A stretch of 41,882 nt of DNA from Arthrobacter cavernae (lineage in GTDB: Bacteria > Actinomycetota > Actinomycetes > Actinomycetales > Micrococcaceae). A program made the position numbers and the translations under genes. Positions 1 to 8,309 of the stretch are shown here, in pieces. The notes under the pieces were generated by a model, which did not search any database, had not been told where the DNA came from, and saw only the letters and a program-made list of their open reading frames with translations. The stretch is from the NCBI RefSeq assembly GCF_017368795.1, contig NZ_JAFNLL010000035.1, positions 1 through 41,882 of the forward strand, given 5' to 3'. Positions within the stretch are counted from its first letter, which is position 1. The number at the start of each line of letters is the position of its first letter.

Positions 1-74
1 TGGTATTCGGAGCGTTCGCTCTGCGCCTTCCGGCGCTTCTCTTTCCTCCGAAGCAGCGAGAAAAACTCTAACAC
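1..74 (-). CDS. Possible N-terminus of a leftward gene running off the left edge
   Basis: Reading leftward from a GTG at 74, a frame stays open to the window edge and encodes about 24 residues, the last 15 rich in Lys, Arg and Glu. The frame is closed upstream by a stop at 105-107. No convincing ribosome-binding site precedes the GTG. It would be divergent from the M20 peptidase gene. The piece is too short for a family call and may be chance. The rest of 75-263 holds no gene that I can support. Confidence 0.22.
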   Translation of the reverse strand, partial: MLEFFSLLRRKEKRRKAQSERSEY

Positions 75-263
75 GGATTCCGGCCATGAAAAAATCGGTG
101 CTGGTCAGGGCCCTGTTGCCCGTATTTCCGCGCCGGGAATCGCCGGAATCCAGTCCCTTGACCCGGCTGCCGGTGGGTAGGCTGAAGGGACGTGGGGCAG
201 CCTGCGGGCGGGGAACCGTCCGGCGTCCCCGGACCAGTAGCCCAGCCAAGCAAGGAGAGTTCC

Positions 264-1568
264 ATGTCTGCCATCCGCCCCGAGGACGAAGTAGTCCGGA
301 TCTGCCAGGAACTCATCCGGATCGATACCTCGAACTTCGGCGATGACTCAGGCCCGGGTGAGCGTGCTGCCGCCGAATACACGGCCGCGCTGATCAGCGA
401 AGTCGGTCTTGACGTCGAAATCTTCGAATCTGCCCCCGGACGCGCCAGTGTGGTGAGCCGGCTGGCCGGCGAGGACCCCTCTGCTGATGCGCTGGTGGTC
501 CATGGCCACCTGGACGTCGTGCCGGCGCTGAAGGACCAGTGGAGCGTCGATCCCTTTGCCGGTGAACTGAAGGACGGACTCATCTGGGGCCGCGGGGCCG
601 TGGACATGAAGGACATGGACGCCATGATCCTCTCCGTCATGCGCGATTTCGCCCGGACCGGCCGCAAGCCCAAACGCGACATCATCTTTGCCTTCTTCGC
701 CGACGAGGAAGCCGGCGGCACGTACGGCGCCCGTTACGCCATTGAACACCGCCGTGAACTGTTCGACGGCGCCACCGAGGCAATCTCCGAGGTCGGCGGC
801 TTCTCGGCAACCATCGGCGGCCAGCGCACCTATCTTCTCCAGACTGCGGAGAAGGGCATCTCCTGGCTGCGTCTCATGGCCCACGGCCGTGCAGGCCACG
901 GCTCCCAGATCAACACGGACAACGCCATCACCCGCCTGGCCGGAGCAGTGACGCGGATCGGCGAATTCCAGTGGCCCATTGAACTGACGCCCACCACCCG
1001 CCAGTTCTTGGACGGCGTGACCGAACTGACCGGCGTCGAGTTCGACGCCGACAATCCGGACATCCTGCTCAAGGAACTCGGCACCGTGGCCCGCTTTGTC
1101 GGCGCCACCCTGCAGAACACCTCCAACCCCACGCTGCTGCGCTCGGGATACAAGCACAACGTCATTCCGGAGTCGGCCGAGGCCCTGGTGGACTGCCGCA
1201 CCCTGCCAGGGCAGCAGGAACTCGTGTTCGAAACCATCAAGCAACTGGCCGGGGAAGGCGTGGACGTCAGCTACGTCAACAAGGACGTGTCCCTGGAAGT
1301 CCCGTTCGCCGGCAACCTCGTGGACGCCATGATTGATGCACTGCACTCGGAGGACCCCGGGGCCAAGGTGCTGCCCTACACCTTGTCAGGTGGCACGGAC
1401 AACAAATCGCTCAGCAAGATCGGAATCACCGGCTACGGCTTCGCGCCCCTCATGCTCCCCGACGACCTCGACTTCACGGGCATGTTCCACGGCGTGGACG
1501 AACGCGTCCCGGCGGACTCCCTGAAGTTCGGCAGCCGCGTGCTGAACACCTTGCTCAGCAACTACTAA
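264..1568 (+). CDS. M20-family metallopeptidase (dipeptidase/deacylase type)
   Basis: Cytoplasmic M20/ArgE/DapE-family zinc hydrolase of 434 residues, a normal length for the family; it probably cleaves a dipeptide or an N-acyl amino acid. The metal-site motifs are in order: HGHLDVVP at residues 80-87, GRGAVDMKD at 109-117 and the DEEAGG block at 147-152 with the catalytic glutamate. A late His lies in the FHGVDE segment near the C-terminus. The dimerisation domain lies between about 190 and 310. The ATG at 264 is chosen because AAGGAGAG lies 5 bases upstream; an in-frame ATG at 192 has no such site. The acyl-CoA dehydrogenase gene starts 13 bases downstream, so the two are probably cotranscribed. 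The exact substrate cannot be read from sequence. Confidence 0.9.
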   Translation: MSAIRPEDEVVRICQELIRIDTSNFGDDSGPGERAAAEYTAALISEVGLDVEIFESAPGRASVVSRLAGEDPSADALVVHGHLDVVPALKDQWSVDPFAGELKDGLIWGRGAVDMKDMDAMILSVMRDFARTGRKPKRDIIFAFFADEEAGGTYGARYAIEHRRELFDGATEAISEVGGFSATIGGQRTYLLQTAEKGISWLRLMAHGRAGHGSQINTDNAITRLAGAVTRIGEFQWPIELTPTTRQFLDGVTELTGVEFDADNPDILLKELGTVARFVGATLQNTSNPTLLRSGYKHNVIPESAEALVDCRTLPGQQELVFETIKQLAGEGVDVSYVNKDVSLEVPFAGNLVDAMIDALHSEDPGAKVLPYTLSGGTDNKSLSKIGITGYGFAPLMLPDDLDFTGMFHGVDERVPADSLKFGSRVLNTLLSNY

Positions 1569-1581
1569 GGGAAGCCGTAGG

Positions 1582-2742
1582 ATGACCCCCGAGGAGATCC
1601 TGCCCGACGACCTCATGGAACGCATCCGCGGCCGCGCCGCGGGCTATGACCAGGACAATTCCTTCTTCCATGAGGATCTGGCCGAGCTTGCCGCCGCCGG
1701 GTACCTCAAGGTCTTTGTCCCCGTGCCCGACGGCGGGCTGGGCCTTGGGCTGGAGGCGGCGGCTGCGCTGCAGCGCAGACTGGCGACGGCGGCACCGGCC
1801 ACGGCGCTCGCCGTCAACATGCACCTGGTGTGGACCGGCGTCGCGCATGTCCTTGCGGCGCGCGGCGACGACTCGCTGGGTTTCGTCCTCAAGGAGGCAG
1901 GGCAGGGGGAAGTGTTCGCCTTCGGCATCTCCGAAGCCGGCAACGACTCCATGCTCTTCGACTCCGGGACCACCGCCACGCCGGAGGGCGACGGAAGCTA
2001 CAGCTTCACCGGCCGGAAGATCTTCACGAGCCTGTCCCTCGGCTGGACCCGGCTCGGGATTTTCGGCAAGGACGCCGCCGCGCGGAACGGCGACGGCGAG
2101 CTGGTCTTCGGTTTCATCGGGCGGGAGACCCCGGGCCATGAGACCCTCACCGACTGGAACACGCTGGGCATGCGGGCCAGCCAGTCCAACACCACGCTCC
2201 TGCAGGGGGCCGTGGTACCGCCGGAGCGGATCTTCCGGAAGCTGCCGGTGGGGCCCAACCAGGATCCTCTGGTCTTTGCCATTTTTGCCTGCTTCGAAAC
2301 ACTCCTGGCCGCCGTCTACACGGGCATCGGTGAACGTGCCTTCACCCTGGCCCTGGAGGCCGCCAAGCACAGGACCTCGGCCAAATACGGCGGCCGCAGC
2401 TACGCCCAGGACCCGGACATCCGCTGGAAGATTGCCGAGGCGGCCATGGCCATGGACGGAATCCAGCCGCAGCTCGCATCCGTCGCCCGTGATGTGGACG
2501 CGCTGGTGGACCACGGTCCGCAGTGGTTTCCCAAACTGGTGGGGCTCAAGGTCCGCGCCACGGAGAACGCCCGGGCCGTGGTGGATATTGCCGTCCGCGT
2601 CTCCGGAGGCTCCAGCTACTTCCGCGGTTCCGAGCTCGAACGGCTCTACCGCGACGTGCTGGCAGGGATCTTCCATCCATCGAACGAGGAATCGGCGCAC
2701 AGCACGGTGGCCAACGCCTGGCTGGGACCGCTCGAGATGTGA
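1582..2742 (+). CDS. Acyl-CoA dehydrogenase family flavoprotein
   Basis: 386 residues with the three-part acyl-CoA dehydrogenase layout: N-terminal helical domain (about 1-110), middle beta domain (about 115-225, containing FAFGISEAGNDS and the FTGRKIFTS stretch typical of the flavin-binding region), and C-terminal helical bundle (about 235-386). The usual catalytic glutamate is not obvious. With the FRGSELERLYRD motif near the C-terminus, this puts it closer to the DszC/hydroxylase-like branch than to classical fatty-acid dehydrogenases. It follows the M20 peptidase by 13 bases. Substrate unknown; FAD or FMN dependence is inferred from the family. Confidence 0.82.
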   Translation: MTPEEILPDDLMERIRGRAAGYDQDNSFFHEDLAELAAAGYLKVFVPVPDGGLGLGLEAAAALQRRLATAAPATALAVNMHLVWTGVAHVLAARGDDSLGFVLKEAGQGEVFAFGISEAGNDSMLFDSGTTATPEGDGSYSFTGRKIFTSLSLGWTRLGIFGKDAAARNGDGELVFGFIGRETPGHETLTDWNTLGMRASQSNTTLLQGAVVPPERIFRKLPVGPNQDPLVFAIFACFETLLAAVYTGIGERAFTLALEAAKHRTSAKYGGRSYAQDPDIRWKIAEAAMAMDGIQPQLASVARDVDALVDHGPQWFPKLVGLKVRATENARAVVDIAVRVSGGSSYFRGSELERLYRDVLAGIFHPSNEESAHSTVANAWLGPLEM

Positions 2743-2782
2743 ACGGCAGCGCGGGCGGTGCAGGGTGCCTGGAGGGCTGCGC

Positions 2783-2821
2783 TGCACCGTAACGATGCAC
2801 CGTAACGATGCACCGTAATGA
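2783..2821 (+). repeat. Three tandem copies of a 13-bp repeat
   Basis: The unit TGCACCGTAACGA occurs at 2783-2795 and 2796-2808, with a one-base variant at 2809-2821. It lies between the acyl-CoA dehydrogenase stop and the tail of the opposing DUF5703 gene. Each unit carries GCACCGT, which is also one arm of the adjacent hairpin. Confidence 0.9.
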
Positions 2822-2823
2822 AG

Positions 2824-3057
2824 CTAGACGGTGCGCTGCACCGTGATCACCTTGCGGCGCAGCCAGAAGCGACGTCCGCCGCCCACGTAGAGGATGCTGC
2901 GCTCCAGCTCCCACTTGCCGTACTCGGCGTGTTCCACGATCCTGCGGCGGGCATCCGGCAAGGAATCGTCAGGACTGACGGACACTACGAGGTACTCGTA
3001 CTGCTTGGCATAGTCCCGTTGGCGCTCAACCGAGCTGCTCAGAAATTGTTCTCTCAT
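2824..3057 (-). CDS. DUF5703 family small protein
   Basis: 77-residue cytoplasmic protein with the conserved actinobacterial DUF5703 pattern. It starts MREQFLSSSVERQ, has an aromatic-rich strand around YEYLVVSVSP, and ends in a basic stretch around GGGRRFWLRRKV. No function is established for the family. The ATG at 3057 is chosen because GGAGAGG lies just upstream, whereas a longer frame starting at 3153 would overlap the divergent neighbour. Its start is 39 bases from that of the divergent acidic-protein gene, so the two promoters overlap. Confidence 0.8.
   Translation of the reverse strand: MREQFLSSSVERQRDYAKQYEYLVVSVSPDDSLPDARRRIVEHAEYGKWELERSILYVGGGRRFWLRRKVITVQRTV
2828..2844. terminator. 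Small hairpin, possible terminator between convergent genes
   Basis: Perfect 7-bp inverted repeat ACGGTGC/GCACCGT with a 3-base loop, lying inside the last codons of the leftward DUF5703 gene and 85 bases after the acyl-CoA dehydrogenase stop. No T-run follows, so a terminator role is only inferred from position. Confidence 0.4.
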
Positions 3058-3084
3058 CCCTCTCCATTTTCGTCTTTTTCGGGC

Positions 3085-3090
3085 TAACGT
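3085..3090 (+). promoter_or_regulatory. Candidate leaderless -10 (TAACGT)
   Basis: TAACGT ends 6 bases before the ATG at 3097, and no ribosome-binding site is seen. This spacing would put the transcript start at or next to the ATG. Confidence 0.5.
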
Positions 3091-3096
3091 GAAGTC

Positions 3097-3372
3097 ATGA
3101 GCATCGATCCGCGTGTCGCGCTTCAGTCCTTGACCGCAGCCCTGGAAGAACACCTGGTGGCCGCATCCGCCCGCAGAGGCGAGGGTGATCCTGCCGTGGA
3201 GGCAGCATTTTTCGCCGTCGCGGATGCCTTCGAGGTGTATGAAGACGCGCTGTACGAGGCTTACTCAGAAGTAACGCCGCTGCAGGTCTTCGACGATGAG
3301 GAAGACGACGGCGACGACGACGATGATGAACTGATCGACGAGGACGACCTCGAAATCGTCGACCAGCAGTAG
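3097..3372 (+). CDS. Small acidic protein of unknown function
   Basis: 91 residues. Residues 1-65 are predicted helical and rich in Ala and Glu. Residues 66-91 are an almost uninterrupted run of Asp and Glu (FDDEEDDGDDDDDE and onwards), giving a very acidic tail that could mediate binding to basic partners. I do not recognise a characterised family. The ATG has no upstream Shine-Dalgarno sequence but has a TAACGT hexamer 6 bases before it. It converges with the aldo/keto reductase gene, whose stop codon begins 2 bases after this one ends, leaving no room for a terminator. Confidence 0.75.
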   Translation: MSIDPRVALQSLTAALEEHLVAASARRGEGDPAVEAAFFAVADAFEVYEDALYEAYSEVTPLQVFDDEEDDGDDDDDELIDEDDLEIVDQQ

Positions 3373-3373
3373 C

Positions 3374-4306
3374 CTAATCCGCTGAAACGTCCTCGAGGGC
3401 GCGGGCGATCTCCGTCGGCAAAGGCGTCAGTTGCGAATCCATGAGTTCCTTGAGCTGGACCGTGTTGCGTGCCCCCACAATGGCCGTGGCAACACCCGGT
3501 CGTGACAACAGCCAGCTTAGGGATACATCCAAAGGCGTGCGTCCCAGGCCCCGTGCCGCCATGGCCACGGCCTCCACCACACGGGAGCCCCTGGCTTCCA
3601 GATACGGTTCAACGTAGGCCGACAAGCGCCCCTGCGCTGCGCGGGAATCACCGGGGATCTGGCCCCTGTACTTGCCGCTCAGCACGCCGCGGCCCAGCGG
3701 CGCCCACGCCATGAGTCCCAGCCCTGCGTCCTCAATGGCCGGAACAAGCTCCTCCTCGGGCTTGCGCTGCAGCAGCGAATACTCGGACTGGTTGGCCACG
3801 AGCGTAAAGCCGGCGACGGCGGCCGCCTTGGCCGTCTGCCAGCCGTTGTAGTTGGAAATCCCCACATAGCGGGCCCGGCCGCTGCGCTGCGCCAGTTCCA
3901 GCGCCGACAGCGTTTCGTCCAGCGGGACGTTGTCGTCCCAGGCATGGGCGAACCAGATATCCACGTAATCGGTTCCCAGCCGTGCAAGGCTCGCATCGAG
4001 CGAGGAGAGCATCGCCCCGCGCGAGGCATCGACGCTGCGCCGTGCGTCCGACGTCGAGACTCCCGCCTTCGTGGAGATCACCACTTCCGAGCGGGCCACC
4101 ACGTCGCCCAGCATGGCGCCCAGCATGGCCTCGGCCTGGCCCTGCGCATACGAGGCCGCGGTGTCGATCAGGGTGCCGCCGGCGGCGATGAAAGTGTGGA
4201 GCAACTCGGCGGCTTCCTGCTCATCCGTTTCCTGCGCCCAGGACATGGTCCCCAGGGACACCGAAGAGACTCGAAAACCGCTGTTGCCGACGTAACGCTG
4301 CTGCAT
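3374..4306 (-). CDS. Aldo/keto reductase
   Basis: 310-residue NAD(P)H-dependent (beta/alpha)8 oxidoreductase. The catalytic tetrad can be read: Asp48 in LIDTA, Tyr53, Lys80 in VISTKAG and His121 in WFAHAW. The C-terminal cofactor segment ([16 protein letters not shown]) is the usual phosphate-binding region. Physiological substrate unknown; broad carbonyl reduction is the family role. It is divergent from uppP with 52 bases between start codons. TAAGCT lies 7 bases before the ATG and no ribosome-binding site is seen. Confidence 0.9.
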   Translation of the reverse strand: MQQRYVGNSGFRVSSVSLGTMSWAQETDEQEAAELLHTFIAAGGTLIDTAASYAQGQAEAMLGAMLGDVVARSEVVISTKAGVSTSDARRSVDASRGAMLSSLDASLARLGTDYVDIWFAHAWDDNVPLDETLSALELAQRSGRARYVGISNYNGWQTAKAAAVAGFTLVANQSEYSLLQRKPEEELVPAIEDAGLGLMAWAPLGRGVLSGKYRGQIPGDSRAAQGRLSAYVEPYLEARGSRVVEAVAMAARGLGRTPLDVSLSWLLSRPGVATAIVGARNTVQLKELMDSQLTPLPTEIARALEDVSAD

Positions 4307-4313
4307 GACTGCA

Positions 4314-4319
4314 AGCTTA
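4314..4319 (-). promoter_or_regulatory. Candidate leaderless -10 (TAAGCT) for the aldo/keto reductase
   Basis: On the minus strand TAAGCT ends 7 bases before the ATG at 4306, fitting the short-spacing pattern shared with ten other genes in the window. Confidence 0.45.
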
Positions 4320-4344
4320 CGGGCAGTTCCCGGACTTCATGACG

Positions 4345-4350
4345 TAGGGT
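4345..4350 (+). promoter_or_regulatory. Candidate leaderless -10 (TAGGGT) for uppP
   Basis: TAGGGT ends 8 bases before the GTG at 4359. It supports that GTG over an in-frame ATG at 4305, which would overlap the divergent reductase. Confidence 0.45.
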
Positions 4351-4358
4351 CTATTCAC

Positions 4359-5192
4359 GTGAACTGGATAGAAGCAGCCTTGCTTGGCCTGGTGCAGGGC
4401 CTCACCGAATTTCTCCCGATTTCCTCGAGTGCGCATCTGCGCATAGTCGGCTCGTTCCTTCCGACAGCGGCCGATCCGGGCGCCGCATTCACGGCCATCA
4501 CGCAGCTGGGCACGGAAACCGCCGTCGTTGTCTTTTTCTGGCGTGATATCGTGCGGATTGTCCGGGCCTGGTTCGGCTCGCTCCGCGGCACCGTGGCCCG
4601 CAACCACCCTGACGCCCGCATGGGTTGGCTGGTGATTCTGGGAAGCCTGCCGATCATCGTCCTCGGCTTGTTGTTCCAGGACCAGATCGAATCCGTACTG
4701 CGAAGCATGTGGCTCGTAGCGACCATGCTGATCGTCTTTGGCATGATCCTCGCCGTGGCCGACGCCGTCGGCAGGCAGCAGCGCGAGCTCAGCGAACTGA
4801 GCTACAAGCACGGCATCCTCTTCGGCCTGGCTCAGGCCTTGGCCCTGATCCCCGGTGTTTCCCGTTCCGGCGGAACCATCACGGCCGGGCTGCTCATGGG
4901 CTACACCCGCGAGGCAGCCGCCCGGTACTCGTTCCTGCTGGCCATTCCCGCGGTCTTCGGCAGCGGGCTGTACCAGCTGTACAAAACGGTATCGAAAGAG
5001 GGAATCACCGGCCCTTATGGACTCCCGGAAACCGCCATGGCCACCGTTATCGCCTTCGTTGTGGGATACATCATCATCGGCTGGTTCCTGAAGTTCGTTT
5101 CCACCCGCAGCTACCGGCTTTTTGTCTGGTACCGGATACTCCTCGGCCTCGCCCTGTATGTACTGCTCGGTTTCAATGTCATCAGCGCCTAG
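4359..5192 (+). CDS. uppP: Undecaprenyl-diphosphatase (BacA/UppP)
   Basis: 277-residue polytopic membrane enzyme that dephosphorylates undecaprenyl pyrophosphate, recycling the lipid carrier of peptidoglycan and other cell-wall polymers. It has the two family signatures: [14 protein letters not shown] at residues 13-26 and the PGVSRSGGT block in the second half, which together form the active site. About seven to eight hydrophobic segments fit the family. The start is the GTG at 4359: it begins [14 protein letters not shown], exactly where homologues begin. mshC begins 15 bases after its stop. Confidence 0.95.
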   Translation: MNWIEAALLGLVQGLTEFLPISSSAHLRIVGSFLPTAADPGAAFTAITQLGTETAVVVFFWRDIVRIVRAWFGSLRGTVARNHPDARMGWLVILGSLPIIVLGLLFQDQIESVLRSMWLVATMLIVFGMILAVADAVGRQQRELSELSYKHGILFGLAQALALIPGVSRSGGTITAGLLMGYTREAAARYSFLLAIPAVFGSGLYQLYKTVSKEGITGPYGLPETAMATVIAFVVGYIIIGWFLKFVSTRSYRLFVWYRILLGLALYVLLGFNVISA

Positions 5193-5195
5193 CAC

Positions 5196-5201
5196 TAAGG
5201 T
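5196..5201 (+). promoter_or_regulatory. Candidate leaderless -10 (TAAGGT) for mshC
   Basis: TAAGGT lies in the short gap after uppP and ends 6 bases before the GTG start of mshC at 5208. It would give mshC its own leaderless transcript. Confidence 0.45.
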
Positions 5202-5207
5202 TGAGCT

Positions 5208-6485
5208 GTGAAATCGTGGATCTCCCGCCCTGTGCCTGAACTGCCCGGCAGCATGCCGCAACTCCGACTCTTTGACACGGCCCTTGGCCGGATCACGGAC
5301 GTCGAACGTCGCAACGAGCAGTCCATGTATGTCTGCGGCATCACCCCTTATGACGCCACCCACATGGGCCATGCGGCCAGCTACGTCGCATTTGACATCC
5401 TCAACCGCGTGTGGCGGGACGGCGGCCAGCGCGTCTTGTACGTCCAGAACGTCACCGACGTCGACGATCCCCTGCTGGAGCGCGCCACGGCCACCGGCGT
5501 GGACTGGCGTGAACTCGCTGAGAGCCAGATCGAGCTCTTCCACACGGACATGGATGCGCTGAACGTCCTGGCGCCCAACCACTACATCGGTGCCGTGGAA
5601 GCGATCCCGGGGATTGTTCCCGCCATTGAGAAACTCATCGAGGACGGGCTTGCGTACCGGGTCGCGGGCACCGGGGGAGAGCCCGACGGCGATGTGTACT
5701 ATGACGTCGAGGCCGCCGGCAAGCAGTCCGATGCCCCTGACGCCTGGACGCTGGGTAACGTTTCCCACTTCAGCGAGGCAGAAATGCTGGAACTCTTCGC
5801 CGAACGCGGCGGTGACCCCGGCCGCGCCGGGAAGCGCCAGGCACTGGATCCGCTGCTGTGGCGGGTAGCCCGCGACGGCGAACCCAGCTGGCCCGGGAGC
5901 ACGCTGGGCGACGGCCGTCCCGGCTGGCACATCGAATGTACCGTCATCGCCCAGAAGTACCTGCCCGCCCCGTTCACGGTGCAGGGCGGCGGCTCGGACC
6001 TGATCTTCCCGCACCACGAAATGGGTGCAGGCCACGCCTACTCCCTGGCTGGCGTCCCGCTGGCACGCCACTATGCGCACGCCGGGATGGTGGGCCTCGA
6101 CGGCGAAAAGATGAGCAAGTCCAAGGGAAACCTGGTCCTCGTCTCCAAGCTGCGTGCGGCCGGCGAAGAACCGGCGGCCATCCGCCTGGCCATCCTGGCC
6201 AACCACTACCGTTCGGACTGGTCCTGGACCAGCGAAGGGTTCGACGCCGCCAAGGAGCGCCTCAGTACCTGGCGGGCCGCCCGCGACAACGCACCGGAAG
6301 GTTCGGCCGCGGAGCTGCTGGGCCTCATGCGCGGCGAACTGGCCAATGACCTCAACGCGCCCGGGGCACTCGCCGCCGTCGACGCCTGGGCCGCCCGGGC
6401 CGTGCACAATGAAACCCCGTACTCGGCCATGGACAGCGCCCTGGTGAGCGACGCCGTCAATGCCTTGCTCGGCGTCGAGCTCTAA
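5208..6485 (+). CDS. mshC: Cysteine:glucosaminyl-inositol ligase, mycothiol synthesis
   Basis: 425-residue ATP-dependent ligase joining L-cysteine to GlcN-Ins, the penultimate step of mycothiol synthesis. It is a cysteinyl-tRNA synthetase paralogue and shows the class I signatures: the [15 protein letters not shown] block at 42-56 (HIGH-like THMGHA, zinc-ligand Cys43) and KMSKSKGN later on. Compared with CysRS it lacks the long anticodon-binding tail, and its N-terminus (MKSW...LPG) is that of MshC. Start is the GTG at 5208. Its presence is strong evidence for an actinobacterial host. A strong hairpin follows the stop. Confidence 0.95.
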   Translation: MKSWISRPVPELPGSMPQLRLFDTALGRITDVERRNEQSMYVCGITPYDATHMGHAASYVAFDILNRVWRDGGQRVLYVQNVTDVDDPLLERATATGVDWRELAESQIELFHTDMDALNVLAPNHYIGAVEAIPGIVPAIEKLIEDGLAYRVAGTGGEPDGDVYYDVEAAGKQSDAPDAWTLGNVSHFSEAEMLELFAERGGDPGRAGKRQALDPLLWRVARDGEPSWPGSTLGDGRPGWHIECTVIAQKYLPAPFTVQGGGSDLIFPHHEMGAGHAYSLAGVPLARHYAHAGMVGLDGEKMSKSKGNLVLVSKLRAAGEEPAAIRLAILANHYRSDWSWTSEGFDAAKERLSTWRAARDNAPEGSAAELLGLMRGELANDLNAPGALAAVDAWAARAVHNETPYSAMDSALVSDAVNALLGVEL

Positions 6486-6497
6486 CAGCTCCTGACT

Positions 6498-6531
6498 CCT
6501 GAAGCCCGGCGCTGGCCGCACGGGCTTCAGG
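6498..6531. terminator. Bidirectional hairpin between convergent mshC and PAC2 genes
   Basis: Perfect 11-bp arms CCTGAAGCCCG (6498-6508) and CGGGCTTCAGG (6521-6531) with a 12-base loop, centred between two converging stop codons. Confidence 0.75.
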
Positions 6532-6540
6532 CACCTGCCG

Positions 6541-7446
6541 TCAGGGGCGTTCCTTGCCCCTGCGCTTGAGATAACGCTCGAACTCGCGCGCGATCGATTC
6601 GCCCGTGGCCTCGGGGAGGTCGGCGGTGTCCTTCGCTTCCTCGAGTTGCCGCACGTACGCCGCAATCTCGGGGTCTTCGGTGGCGAGCTCGTCCACGCCG
6701 CGTTCCCAGGCCTCCGATTCCTCGGCCAGGCTGTGCGTGTCCAGCGGCACCTGCAGGAGGTCCTCGACCTTGTGCAGGATGGCCAGCTGGGCCTTGGGCG
6801 AGGGCGGCTGGGCCACGTAGTGCGGCACCGCAGCCCACAGGGACACGGTGGGCAGGCCCGCAAGCAGCGCGAATTCGGCCAGGACGCCCACGATCCCCAC
6901 TGGTCCTTCATATTGCGAGGATTCCACGTTCAGGCGCTCCCGCAGAGCACTGTCCTCGGTGGTGGTGCTGACCGGGATCGGGCGGCTGTGCGGCACATCG
7001 GCGAGCAGTGCCCCGATGAGCACCACGGCCTCCACGCCGAGCGCCTCGGCATGGACCAACAGTTCCGTGGTGTAGGCACGCCACCGGTAGGACGGTTCGC
7101 TGCCGAGGACAAAGACAACGTCCACATTGCTGTTGGGAACCGACGCCCGGTAGATCCTGGTGGACGGCCACTTCACCTTGCGTGCGCCGGTGGAGGTGCG
7201 GCGGACCGTGGGCCGGGTGAACTGGAAATCGTAGTAATCCTCGGCGTCCACCGTGGCGACCTTCTTGCCGTCCCAGAGCTTGTTCAGATAGTGCAGGGCA
7301 TCACTGGCCGCCTCGCCCGCGTCATTCCAGCCTTCAAAGGCCGCCAGCATCACGGTGACGCGGCCGCCTTCCGGTCCGGCCTGGAGAAAACGCTCGGACT
7401 CCGGTGCGTTGTCCTGTCCCTCGGGGGTCCCGTCCACACTGTTCAT
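6541..7446 (-). CDS. PAC2 family protein
   Basis: 301-residue protein of the PAC2 (proteasome assembly chaperone 2-like) superfamily. The diagnostic parts are the LAAFEGWNDAGEAA segment near residues 34-47, the DYYDFQFTRPTV segment, and the GALLADVPHSRP segment mid-protein. The C-terminal 60 residues are charged and probably helical. Bacterial members have no proven biochemical role. Its position just before the proteasome genes is shared with mycobacteria, but any direct role in 20S assembly is inference. It is divergent from the HAD gene; TAGGGT lies 6 bases before the ATG. Confidence 0.88.
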   Translation of the reverse strand: MNSVDGTPEGQDNAPESERFLQAGPEGGRVTVMLAAFEGWNDAGEAASDALHYLNKLWDGKKVATVDAEDYYDFQFTRPTVRRTSTGARKVKWPSTRIYRASVPNSNVDVVFVLGSEPSYRWRAYTTELLVHAEALGVEAVVLIGALLADVPHSRPIPVSTTTEDSALRERLNVESSQYEGPVGIVGVLAEFALLAGLPTVSLWAAVPHYVAQPPSPKAQLAILHKVEDLLQVPLDTHSLAEESEAWERGVDELATEDPEIAAYVRQLEEAKDTADLPEATGESIAREFERYLKRRGKERP

Positions 7447-7452
7447 CCACTC

Positions 7453-7458
7453 ACCCTA
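7453..7458 (-). promoter_or_regulatory. Candidate leaderless -10 (TAGGGT) for the PAC2 gene
   Basis: On the minus strand TAGGGT ends 6 bases before the ATG at 7446. There is no ribosome-binding site. Confidence 0.45.
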
Positions 7459-7552
7459 CGTCCAAGACCCGGTCGGATGCATGGCATTTCGGTCCGCGGT
7501 ATGCCTTGACTGCCGGCATATCAGTGCGGCCAGCCGGCCCCCGGCTTCCACG

Positions 7553-7558
7553 TAGACT
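7553..7558 (+). promoter_or_regulatory. Candidate leaderless -10 (TAGACT) for the HAD gene
   Basis: TAGACT ends 7 bases before the ATG at 7566, which supports this ATG over an in-frame upstream start at 7404 that would lie in the divergent gene. Confidence 0.45.
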
Positions 7559-7565
7559 TGAGGCC

Positions 7566-8309
7566 ATGCAATCCTCAGCCACCCAGCCCTTCCTCAAAGC
7601 CGCTCTCTGGGATATGGATGGCACGCTCGTGGACACGGAGCCGTACTGGATCGCGGCGGAGCACGCCCTCGTGGAGGCCCATGGCGGCCGCTGGTCGCAC
7701 GAACAGGCCATGCAGCTCGTTGGCCAGTCGCTGCTGCACTCCGCGGGCATCCTGCAGCAGGCAGGCGTTCGCATGGAGGCCCGTGACATCATCGATCTCC
7801 TCAGCGCCGAAGTCATCCGGCAGGTCCGCACGGAAGTTCCGTGGCGCCCGGGTGCCCGCGAACTGCTCGATGACCTTCACGGCGCCGGCGTCCGCTGCGC
7901 CCTGGTCACCATGTCCGAAGGCCCGCTCGCGCGGGTCGTCGTGGAAAGCCTGCCCAAGCCGTATTTCGAATTCCTGGTCACCGGCGACACCGTGACGCAG
8001 GGCAAGCCCCACCCCGAGGCCTATCTCACCGCCGTCGCGCGCCTGCGGGCCAGCGATCCGGCAGTTACTGCCGACCGGTGCGTGGCCCTGGAGGACTCTG
8101 TCCCCGGCGTCGCCGCGGCCATTGCCTCGGGCGTGGTCACCGTGGGGATCCCGCACCAGATGCCGCTGCCCGACGACGCACGCCGCGCCACGTGGGACAC
8201 GCTGCAGGGCCGGGGCGTCGCCGATCTTGAGGAACTGGTGGTCGCCAGGGTTGCCACTGCAAACCTTGGCCAAGCAGACCGTGCGGAGTTTCTCGAAGGG
8301 GCCAACTAA
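7566..8309 (+). CDS. HAD-family hydrolase (phosphoglycolate phosphatase-like)
   Basis: 247-residue haloacid dehalogenase-superfamily phosphatase. Motif I is WDMDGTLVDTE at about residues 14-24 with nucleophile Asp and acid/base Asp. Motif II is the LVTMSE segment, motif III the Lys of QGKPHPEAY, and motif IV ALEDSVPGV. A helical cap domain sits between motifs I and II, as in beta-phosphoglucomutase-like phosphatases. It probably dephosphorylates a small phosphometabolite; the substrate is not predictable. The site-2 protease GTG begins immediately after its stop, so the two are likely cotranscribed. Confidence 0.9.
   Translation: MQSSATQPFLKAALWDMDGTLVDTEPYWIAAEHALVEAHGGRWSHEQAMQLVGQSLLHSAGILQQAGVRMEARDIIDLLSAEVIRQVRTEVPWRPGARELLDDLHGAGVRCALVTMSEGPLARVVVESLPKPYFEFLVTGDTVTQGKPHPEAYLTAVARLRASDPAVTADRCVALEDSVPGVAAAIASGVVTVGIPHQMPLPDDARRATWDTLQGRGVADLEELVVARVATANLGQADRAEFLEGAN

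Noticed and set aside
4317..6911. A very long leftward open frame (about 860 codons) opposite uppP and mshC
   Set aside because: Its product is low-complexity and it is the antisense of two well-identified genes; high-GC codon bias commonly leaves such frames open.
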